In this document: positions 57,545 through 64,000 of the stretch, piece by piece | Layout: each line of letters opens with the position of its first letter | Numbering within the stretch: the first letter of the stretch is position 1 | Assembly: GCA_031552825.1 (NCBI GenBank) | Contig: JAVBMD010000018.1 | Coordinates: forward strand, 20,099 to 84,098 | Source: WQXF01 sp031552825 | Lineage (GTDB): Bacteria; Bacillota; Clostridia; Christensenellales; Aristaeellaceae | Length of the DNA: 64,000 nt | Reading direction: 5' to 3' | The notes under the pieces: model-generated | What the model was told of the DNA's origin: nothing | Seen by the model: only the letters and a program-made list of their open reading frames with translations | Database searches by the model: none | Position numbers and translations under genes: made by a program

Positions 57545-59605
57545 CTATTCGAACAACTTTCCCATTTTTCTCCACACATCAAAGAGCAGATTATATTGCG
57601 CCGCCTCATAGGTGCGCAGCGCTTGGCTCTCGGCCATCGCCTCGTCCACTAGGCGGATATTTCCTTGCGCATCGACCGCGCCTTGCAGCGTAAACGTCGG
57701 CCACTCGGCGCGCAGCGCCGAAAGAAAGCGCTGATACCCGCTCAGCGGCAAACCGCCCACCTGCATCAGCAGGCCGCCTAAGTATTGCGGGCTGATCTCG
57801 CCCAAGTCCGCCGCCGGCAAGCCCCGGTTGCTCCAGATAAAGAACGGCGTGCGATAGAGCGCCATGCGCCGCCCAGCGTCCCCCGCCTCAAACCAATCCT
57901 CGCCGCGCACGTCCTCCACCAGCGCCCGCGACACCGTCGGCTGATGATCGCCGAAGAACAGCAGCAGCGTCGGTTCCTCCAGCGCGTTCAGCTGCCGCAC
58001 AAACTCGCCCAGCGCCGCGTCGCTGATGCCCAGCAGCGTCAGGTAGTTGTCCAGCTCCGCGTTGGGCTCGCCATCGGTGCGATAGGCGCGCGGCTCCACG
58101 CCCGGCGTAGGCGTCTTGTCATAATATCCGTGATCCTGCATCGTCACGCAATGCAGAAAGAGCGGCTCGCCCGCAGGCTTTTCCCGCAGCTGCCCCAGCA
58201 ACACATCGTATAGCGCGCGGTCGCTGTATAAATCGCGCAGGGTGTTCTCCGGCGCGTCCTTGCCCGGCATGTCCTCCAAGGAGAGGAATTCGTCGAATCC
58301 CAACTGCGGATAGGCCTGATCGCGGCTCCAATTGCGCGCGTCGGCAGGATGCACCGCCAGGGTGCGATAGCCCAGCCCCCGCAGCTGCCGGGCGATGGAA
58401 TAGCCGTTGTTCAGCGCGGGCTGGATGTACTGTACATAGGCCGAGCTTTCGGTCGGCAGGAACACCGCCGAATTGCCGGTGAGCGCCTCAAACTCGGTGG
58501 TGCTGGTGCCGCCGCCATACACCGATACGCTCAGCGTGCCGTGCAGGCTCTGCCCGTACAGCGCATGCAGATTGTCCACCAGCGGTCGGTTGGTTTCAAA
58601 CGGCACAACCGACTGAAGGTCTGCAAAACTCTCGTTCATCACGATGATGATATTGACCGGCCGCTCCGGCATCACCGCTGGCGGCGCCACAGGCTCCGCG
58701 CCGGTCAGCTCCTCCCGCACCCGCGCCAGCGAGTACTCCGCCGGGCGGTCGATGAAGAGCTGCTTGCAGTTGCTGATGAGCGCGGTGGCAAAGCCCTCTT
58801 TTTTATACACCGAGGGCAGGTACCAATTGTCGGTCGAGATATTGATGTAGATCGGCGCGGCAGCGTCCACCATCGCCCAGCAGAGGGCGCCAAGCGCGCA
58901 CAGCGCGGCGAAGGCCGCCGTAAGGCGCATGCCCCGCCGCCGCCGGAGCCGGATCGGGTAGCGGATGCACACCGCGCAGTACAGCGCAAGCCCGAGCAGC
59001 GTACACACCATGCGCGCATTGATCGGCAGCGCGTAGCCGCCCGCCACGTCCACGGTGGTGCGCAGCGCGTAAATATCCCACGGCACCAGCGGCGTGCCGC
59101 GATAAATCGTCTTGACGGCGCTAAGCAGACCCAGCCCCCACCACAGCACCGCCACGGCGATTTGCGCCGGTCTGCTGCGCCCCAGCAGCAGGAACAGCGC
59201 CCAACCCATACAGGCATAAATCAGCAGGCTGATCAGCGCGCCGGTGGAAGCGAACATCGCAGGGCCATCGTGCAGCCACTCCACCAGCGGCACCATCGCC
59301 ACCGGCGAGAGCAGCATCCATAGCCACGCCGCCCGCCTCCGCCATCGGGCGTCGGCACCGCGCGGAACCGCGAAGCAAAGCAGCAGCGCCGCCCATAGCA
59401 GCAGCATCGATCCGCAGAGATTGCCGATCCACATCGGCGCGACGCGCCCAAAGCCGTCACGCGGCGCAACCCACAGGTACAGCGCGAACGCCGCCGCGCC
59501 GAGCAGCGCCAGCAGCACCGCCGCCATCGCAAAAAAACGCCGCCTCGCGCGCTGTGGGTTGAAACCCCCGGGCGTTTGGGCGGCCATCAAGTCCTGCGTG
59601 CGCAT
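57545..59605 (-). CDS. LTA-synthase-like membrane sulfatase-fold protein
   Basis: 686 residues from an ATG at 59605 after GGAGG. Several N-terminal membrane segments within the first 230 residues, then an extracellular alkaline-phosphatase-fold domain: NIIIVMNESFADL (about 320), GGTSTTEFEALTG with the likely nucleophile Thr (about 365), HPADARNWSRD and FFGDHQPT (about 551). Related enzymes polymerise glycerol phosphate onto glycolipid (LtaS) or transfer phosphoglycerol or phosphoethanolamine to surface glycans. The exact product is not readable. Its product may feed diacylglycerol to the kinase at 13452. Confidence 0.9.
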   Translation of the reverse strand: MRTQDLMAAQTPGGFNPQRARRRFFAMAAVLLALLGAAAFALYLWVAPRDGFGRVAPMWIGNLCGSMLLLWAALLLCFAVPRGADARWRRRAAWLWMLLSPVAMVPLVEWLHDGPAMFASTGALISLLIYACMGWALFLLLGRSRPAQIAVAVLWWGLGLLSAVKTIYRGTPLVPWDIYALRTTVDVAGGYALPINARMVCTLLGLALYCAVCIRYPIRLRRRRGMRLTAAFAALCALGALCWAMVDAAAPIYINISTDNWYLPSVYKKEGFATALISNCKQLFIDRPAEYSLARVREELTGAEPVAPPAVMPERPVNIIIVMNESFADLQSVVPFETNRPLVDNLHALYGQSLHGTLSVSVYGGGTSTTEFEALTGNSAVFLPTESSAYVQYIQPALNNGYSIARQLRGLGYRTLAVHPADARNWSRDQAYPQLGFDEFLSLEDMPGKDAPENTLRDLYSDRALYDVLLGQLREKPAGEPLFLHCVTMQDHGYYDKTPTPGVEPRAYRTDGEPNAELDNYLTLLGISDAALGEFVRQLNALEEPTLLLFFGDHQPTVSRALVEDVRGEDWFEAGDAGRRMALYRTPFFIWSNRGLPAADLGEISPQYLGGLLMQVGGLPLSGYQRFLSALRAEWPTFTLQGAVDAQGNIRLVDEAMAESQALRTYEAAQYNLLFDVWRKMGKLFE

Positions 59606-59657
59606 CGGTTCCTCCACGAAAGAATCGCCTACAATTCAATAGAAAAATGTCGCTAGT

Positions 59658-59686
59658 ATTATAGCATATGCGGGAAGCGCACGCAA
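59658..59686 (-). promoter_or_regulatory. Promoter of LtaS-like gene
   Basis: Minus strand TTGCGT (59681-59686), 17-base spacer, TATAAT (59658-59663). Confidence 0.7.
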
Positions 59687-59718
59687 TGGAAATGGCGTGC
59701 AATTCGGCTGCGCGCACC

Positions 59719-59747
59719 TTGACACGCCGCCAGATTTGTGGTAAATC
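59719..59747 (+). promoter_or_regulatory. Possible promoter of thioesterase gene
   Basis: Perfect TTGACA (59719-59724), 17-base spacer, weak TAAATC (59742-59747). Confidence 0.5.
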
Positions 59748-59782
59748 TTTTTTGTTTGAAATGCAAAGGGAGGATCTCTGCT

Positions 59783-60547
59783 ATGCACACCGAGCATCCG
59801 GAATATTTTCAGCGCTTCACCCTGTCCGCCGGTCCGGTGGATTTCACCGGCCACTGGCATCCCAGCGCCGTGCTGGACACCATGCAGACGCTGGCCACCA
59901 CCCATGCGGAATTGATCGGCGTGGGGCGCGCGCTGCTGCTGGCGCGCAACCGGATTTGGATCCTCTCCCGCACGCACTTGCAGATGTACGAATACCCGAT
60001 GATGTACGACGAGGTGATCGCGCGCACTTGGCCGGGCGCGCCCAATCGCTTCTTTTTTCCGCGCCACTTCACCTTTGCGCGCCCCGACGGCACCCTGCTC
60101 GGCGCGGCCTCGACGCTGTGGCTGCTGCTCGACTTGGAGGCGCGCGCCGTCGTTCCGCCCGGCAAGAGCGAGCTAGTCTTCCCCGATACCGCTCACCTTG
60201 CGCCGCCGCTGCCGCCGCCGGATCGCGTGGCAACGGTTGCGGGGCAGACCACCGAGCACCTACGCACCGCCGCCTATACCGACCTAGACGTAAACCGCCA
60301 CGTCAACAACACGCGCTATGCCGATTGGGTGTGCGACGCGCTGCCGCTGGCGCTGATGCGCACGCACTGCGTCGAAAACCTGCTGCTCAACTATACCAAG
60401 GAGATCCTGCCGGAGCAGGCGGTGCGCGGCACGCTGTCGCTGGACGGGGAGCGTTTCTCTATGCTCGGCGAATCGCAGGACGGCGCGCAAACCTTCTTTG
60501 AAATCGGCGGTACGCTCATGCCGCGGCGCTGCGAACGGCGGATTTGA
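59783..60547 (+). CDS. Acyl-ACP thioesterase (FatA/FatB-like)
   Basis: 254 residues from an ATG at 59783 after AGGGAGGAT. Two hot-dog domains. The first starts RFTLSAGPVDFTGHWHPSA and holds RIWILSRTHLQMYEYP. The second has the catalytic Asn/His signature DVNRHVNNTRYADW (about 169-182), typical of plant and clostridial acyl-ACP thioesterases. It releases free fatty acids from acyl-ACP in the cytoplasm. Monocistronic, with a terminator at 60562-60600. Confidence 0.92.
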   Translation: MHTEHPEYFQRFTLSAGPVDFTGHWHPSAVLDTMQTLATTHAELIGVGRALLLARNRIWILSRTHLQMYEYPMMYDEVIARTWPGAPNRFFFPRHFTFARPDGTLLGAASTLWLLLDLEARAVVPPGKSELVFPDTAHLAPPLPPPDRVATVAGQTTEHLRTAAYTDLDVNRHVNNTRYADWVCDALPLALMRTHCVENLLLNYTKEILPEQAVRGTLSLDGERFSMLGESQDGAQTFFEIGGTLMPRRCERRI

Positions 60548-60561
60548 ACGATTTACCCATT

Positions 60562-60600
60562 GCGCTTCCCTTTCGGTAGAAGGGGAGGCGCTTTTCTGTT
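60562..60600 (+). terminator. Intrinsic terminator after thioesterase gene
   Basis: GCGCTTCCC with GGGGAGGCGC (one wobble and one bulge), then TTTTCTGTT. Confidence 0.75.
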
Positions 60601-60634
60601 CATCAAATTCCAATCCTGTTAATCAAATGCTAAT

Positions 60635-60664
60635 TTGACTTCTCGCCTCCCTTACAGTACTGTA
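60635..60664 (+). promoter_or_regulatory. Promoter with overlapping 12-bp operator-like dyad
   Basis: TTGACT (60635-60640), 17-base spacer, TACTGT (60658-60663). The -10 is inside a perfect palindrome TACAGTACTGTA (60653-60664), a good site for a repressor of the ABC transporter operon. Confidence 0.7.
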
Positions 60665-60698
60665 TTTTATAGGAAAATCATTGCGAGGTGAGGTGCGT

Positions 60699-63017
60699 AT
60701 GATCCATCGAATCATTCGAAACGACATGGCAAGAAACCGTGCCATCGCGCTGACGACGCTGCTCTTCATCACGGCGGCGGCGATGCTGGTCTCGCTTGCG
60801 GCGGTGCTCGGCGTAAACCTAGCGGGCTCCATCGATACGCTGATGCGCCAAGCCAAGACGCCGCACTTTTTGCAGATGCACAGCGGTGCGCTCGATTCCG
60901 CGCGGCTGGCGGCCTTTGCCGCGCAGCGCGAGGATGTGGAGGCTTTTCAGGTACTGGAGTTCCTCAACGTGGATGGCGCGCGCATTGCCATCGGCGAGCG
61001 CTCGCTGGCGCATAGCGTGCAGGACAACGGCTTCGTTACGCAGAGCCCCAGCTTCGATTTCCTGCTTGATCTAAGCGGCGCTCCAATCCAGCCCGCCGAT
61101 GGCGAGGTCTACGTGCCCATCGGCTATATGAAGGACGGCACCGCCAAGCCGGGCGACAGACTGACAGTCGGCACGCAGGAATTGCGCGTGGCAGGCTTCC
61201 TGCGCGATTCGCAGATGAACTCCCCGCTCTCCTCCTCCAAGCGCTTTCTGCTCAGCGAAAACGATTATAACGCCATCAGAAGCATGGGCAGCGCCGAATA
61301 CTTGATCGAGTTCCGGCTCAAGGACCTCGCCGGGCTGGGCGCACTGGAGCGCGACTACGTGGCCGCCGGGCTGGAAGCCAACGGCCCTACCATCACCCAT
61401 CCGCTCTTTCAGACCATCAACGCCATTTCCGATGGGCTGGTCATCGCGGTGCTCCTGCTGGTGGCGGCGCTGGTGGTGTCGATCGCCTTTCTCTGCATCC
61501 GCTTCACCCTGCTGGCCAAGATCGAGGAGGATTATCGGGAGATCGGCGTGATGAAGGCAATCGGCCTGCGCGCGCAGGATATCCGGCGGATTTACCTCGC
61601 CAAGTATGCCGTGCTCGCCGCCGCCGGGTGCGCGCTGGGCTACGCGCTTTCCTTCGCACTCCAAGGCGTGCTGCTCGAAAACATCCGCCTCTACATGGGT
61701 GAAAGCGAAAACGCCGCCCTCGCGCCGATCCTCGGCATCCTTGGCGTGCTGCTGATCCTCTGCGCGATGCTTGCCTACGTGCGCCGGGTGCTGCGGCGTT
61801 TCCGAAAAATCTCCGCCGCCGAGGCGATGCGCTTCGGCGCCGCGCAGGAAAGGACCGGCGGCGCGCGGCGCATGCGCTTGAGCCAAAACCGGCTGCTTCC
61901 CATCAACGTGCTCTTGGGCGTGCGGGATGTGCTGAGCCGCAAGCGGCTGTACGCCACCCTACTTACAGTGTTGGTGATCTCCTCGTTTATCATGATCGTT
62001 CCCCGCAATCTTTACAGCACCATCTCCTCGCGCAGCTTCTTCGGCTATATGGGAATCGGCCAATGCGATCTGCGCATCGACGTGCGGCAGGAGGATCTGC
62101 TGGACGGCGGCGGCGCGGAGATTGAAGCGGCGCTCAATCGCGATCCGCAGGTGCGGCGCTACGCGGCGCTGACCCTCAAATCCTTTTCGGCGCTGACGCA
62201 GGACGGCGCTCCGGAGCGCATCAAGGTAGAGTTGGGCGATCACGCAGCCTTCCCCATCGCCTGCGCGCAAGGGCGCTTGCCCGCCGCGCAGGACGAAATC
62301 GCCCTCTCGGTGATGCAGGCCGAATCGCTGGGCAAGCAACTGGGCGACCCCCTCACCCTCTCCACCCCGGACGGCACAAAAAGCCTAACGATCTGCGGCA
62401 TCTATTCCGACGTCACCAACGGCGGCAAGACAGCCAAGGCTTCCTTCGCAGACGAATCCTCTCCCGCCATGGGCAGCGCGTTCAGCGTGGAACTGAACGA
62501 CAAGGCCGAGATCGACCGCAAGGCGGTGGAATATGCCGGGCAATTCGCGTTCGCCAAGGTCGCCAGCGTCGACGTATACTTCGCGCAGATGTTTGGCTCC
62601 ACCATCGCCGCCGTGCGCGGCATCTCCTACGCAAGCGCCGCCGCCGCGCTGCTGATTACGGCGCTGGTCACGCTGCTGTGCATGAAGCTGCTGATCGCCA
62701 AGGATCGCTGCGCCATCGCGGTGATGCGCGCGCTGGGCTTCACCGGCAGGGATATCGCTGCGCAGTATGCTGCCCGCGCCGTCTTCGTACTGGTACTGGG
62801 CATCGCGCTGGGCGCCCTGCTCGCCTCTACGCTGGGCGAAGCGCTGGCGCGGCTGGTGATCGGCTCGCTGGGCGCGACAAGCTTCCGGTTCAAGGCCGAT
62901 CCGTTATGGGGCGCGCTGTTCTGCCCGGCGATGATGCTCTGCGCGCTGCTGCTGGCAACCCGCATCGGCACACAGGGCGCCGGGCGCATCAAAATTTCTG
63001 AAAACATAAAGGAGTAG
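60699..63017 (+). CDS. Large FtsX-like ABC transporter permease
   Basis: 772 residues from an ATG at 60699 after GAGGTGAGG. About ten membrane segments: one N-terminal, an extracellular domain, a first FtsX block around IREIGVMKAIG-like EDYREIGVMKAIGLRAQDI, a long second extracellular domain, and a last FtsX block with DRCAIAVMRALGFTGRD. This is the MacB/BceB-like large permease seen with self-resistance or lipid/peptide export ATPases in Bacillota. The ATPase follows immediately. Substrate unknown. Confidence 0.92.
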   Translation: MIHRIIRNDMARNRAIALTTLLFITAAAMLVSLAAVLGVNLAGSIDTLMRQAKTPHFLQMHSGALDSARLAAFAAQREDVEAFQVLEFLNVDGARIAIGERSLAHSVQDNGFVTQSPSFDFLLDLSGAPIQPADGEVYVPIGYMKDGTAKPGDRLTVGTQELRVAGFLRDSQMNSPLSSSKRFLLSENDYNAIRSMGSAEYLIEFRLKDLAGLGALERDYVAAGLEANGPTITHPLFQTINAISDGLVIAVLLLVAALVVSIAFLCIRFTLLAKIEEDYREIGVMKAIGLRAQDIRRIYLAKYAVLAAAGCALGYALSFALQGVLLENIRLYMGESENAALAPILGILGVLLILCAMLAYVRRVLRRFRKISAAEAMRFGAAQERTGGARRMRLSQNRLLPINVLLGVRDVLSRKRLYATLLTVLVISSFIMIVPRNLYSTISSRSFFGYMGIGQCDLRIDVRQEDLLDGGGAEIEAALNRDPQVRRYAALTLKSFSALTQDGAPERIKVELGDHAAFPIACAQGRLPAAQDEIALSVMQAESLGKQLGDPLTLSTPDGTKSLTICGIYSDVTNGGKTAKASFADESSPAMGSAFSVELNDKAEIDRKAVEYAGQFAFAKVASVDVYFAQMFGSTIAAVRGISYASAAAALLITALVTLLCMKLLIAKDRCAIAVMRALGFTGRDIAAQYAARAVFVLVLGIALGALLASTLGEALARLVIGSLGATSFRFKADPLWGALFCPAMMLCALLLATRIGTQGAGRIKISENIKE

Positions 63018-63020
63018 CAT

Positions 63021-63779
63021 ATGAAAGAGATGTTGATCGGCGAGGCAATCGTCAAATCATTCGGCGAGGGCGACGAGCGGCGCAACGTACTCGACGGCGT
63101 GTCCATCGCCATCGAACCGGGCGAATTTGTCGCCATTATGGGGCCTTCCGGCTCCGGCAAGTCCACCCTGCTCTATGCCTTGAGCGGCATGGACACCATC
63201 GACAGCGGAAAGGTGTGCTTCGACGGCATGGAGCTGCCCGGCCTGAGCGAGGACGCGCTGGCCGACCTGCGCCGGACGCGCATGGGCTTTGTATTTCAGC
63301 AGCCCACCTTGCTCAAGAACCTCAATATCTTGGACAACATCCTGCTGCCCTCGCTGCGCGACCGCCGCGCCAGCGCCGCCAAGCTCAGGGAAAAGGCGCT
63401 AGGGCTGATGCGCAAGGCCGGTATCGCCGAGCTGGCGCACCGCGACGTGACGCAAGCTTCCGGCGGGCAGCTGCAGCGTGCCGGGATCTGCCGCGCGCTG
63501 ATGAGCGACCCCAAGATCCTGTTCGGCGACGAGCCCACCGGCGCGCTCAATTCCAAGGTTGCGCAGGAGATTATGGACCTCTTTGCCGAGATTAACGCGG
63601 GCGGCACCGCCGTGATGCTGGTGACCCACGATCCGCAGGTGGCGGCGCGCGCCGAACGCGTGCTCTTCATGCACGATGGCCGGATCGCCGACGAGATGCG
63701 GCAGCAAAAATACGACGCTTCGCAGGCAGCCGACCGGGTGCGCCGGGTGGCCGAACGGATGCAGGAAATAGGCATTTGA
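63021..63779 (+). CDS. ABC transporter ATPase partner of FtsX-like permease
   Basis: 252 residues from an ATG after AAAGGAG, three bases after the permease stop. Walker A GPSGSGKST (about 41-49), Q-loop FVFQQPTLL, signature variant QASGGQLQR (about 145; Ala in place of Leu), Walker B ILFGDEPTGALN, H-loop VTHD. With the permease it forms a BceAB/MacB-type export or resistance transporter. No two-component system is visible before the window ends. Confidence 0.94.
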   Translation: MKEMLIGEAIVKSFGEGDERRNVLDGVSIAIEPGEFVAIMGPSGSGKSTLLYALSGMDTIDSGKVCFDGMELPGLSEDALADLRRTRMGFVFQQPTLLKNLNILDNILLPSLRDRRASAAKLREKALGLMRKAGIAELAHRDVTQASGGQLQRAGICRALMSDPKILFGDEPTGALNSKVAQEIMDLFAEINAGGTAVMLVTHDPQVAARAERVLFMHDGRIADEMRQQKYDASQAADRVRRVAERMQEIGI

Positions 63780-63826
63780 TCGCGAGCCGCTCCCCGCCCG
63801 TCGCGGCGCAAGCGCCGAAACGCACA

Positions 63827-63857
63827 CAAAAGGACGCCGTGGCATTCCACAGCGTCC
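63827..63857 (-). terminator. Terminator-like hairpin next to repeat copy B
   Basis: Stem GGACGC/GCGTCC with inner GTGG/CCAC (63832-63857), followed by TTTTGTGT on the minus strand. It occupies the same place relative to repeat copy B as the hairpin at 53543 does to copy A. Confidence 0.65.
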
Positions 63858-63859
63858 TC

Positions 63860-64000
63860 CAGGCTATCAACAAAGTCAGACCGTCGAGAAATGTCCAGAT
63901 GTGGGCGAAGCACAAGCGTGTCCGCAGGAGGCGTACACTGGTACGCCGACAAGGCGCGCGCTGGGCTGAACCCGCAGATGGGCGTTTATCGACGGTCTGA
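63860..64000 (+). repeat. Dispersed structured repeat 2, copy B, reaching the window edge
   Basis: Inverted, nearly identical copy of 53402-53541. The outer stem is longer here: TCAGACCGTCGA pairs with TCGACGGTCTGA (the last 12 bases of the window). The central hairpin GGCGTAC/GTACGCC is conserved. It lies 81 bases after the ABC ATPase stop and may continue beyond the window. Confidence 0.9.

Overview
The window reads as chromosome from a GC-rich, endospore-forming member of the Bacillota (class Clostridia or a close relative). The grounds are the spoIIE-tilS-hpt-ftsH cluster, ctsR-mcsA-mcsB-clpC behind a CtsR box, iscR-iscS-iscU, infC-rpmI-rplT with an attenuated leader, an LTA-synthase-like protein, a VanY-type carboxypeptidase, and no outer-membrane genes. 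I see no rRNA, tRNA, CRISPR array, prophage or transposase. About sixty protein genes are supported; most long antisense frames are GC-driven shadows.

Layout. 1-10.0 kb (minus): spoIIE, tilS, hpt, ftsH, an aminotransferase, a PHP phosphoesterase and a truncated VanW-family gene. 10.2-13.3 kb (minus): glycosyltransferase-like membrane protein, PfkB sugar kinase, AT-richer hypothetical. 13.4-19.3 kb: lipid kinase, Fpg-like protein, nitroreductase/HxlR divergent pair, fused AzlC-AzlD transporter, phosphohexomutase, PNPOx-like protein. 19.4-27.3 kb (minus): an apparent operon of a TIR-membrane protein, MrfA helicase, MrfB nuclease, TPR protein, AroQ and a YghZ-type reductase, preceded by a DUF3781 protein and a secreted GH5 enzyme. 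27.4-38.4 kb (plus): yaaA, iscRSU, membrane protein, HflX with a JAMM-like N-terminus, VanY-like enzyme, SAH hydrolase plus SAH/MTA deaminase, nitroreductase. 38.4-46.2 kb: secreted hypothetical, AraC regulator, the CtsR/Clp stress operon, the IF3-L35-L20 operon. 46.2-53.2 kb: sugar-phosphate transferase, a toxin-like secreted protein, small zinc-ribbon protein, YbaK, cupin, and a MacAB-like exporter. 53.2-64 kb: a dispersed repeat flanked by duplicated hairpins, TfoX-C protein, a candidate small RNA, a 24-repeat secreted protein, LtaS-like enzyme, acyl-ACP thioesterase, and an FtsX-type ABC transporter.

Most notable. Two different dispersed non-coding repeats each occur twice. One (about 140 bp, at 1218 and 31970) folds as a closed multi-arm structure. 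The other (about 140 bp, at 53402 and at the right edge) sits between two copies of a terminator hairpin, as if the hairpin were its target-site duplication. The TIR-domain membrane protein that shares a promoter with the MrfAB DNA-repair pair is the best candidate here for an undescribed defence or damage-response system.
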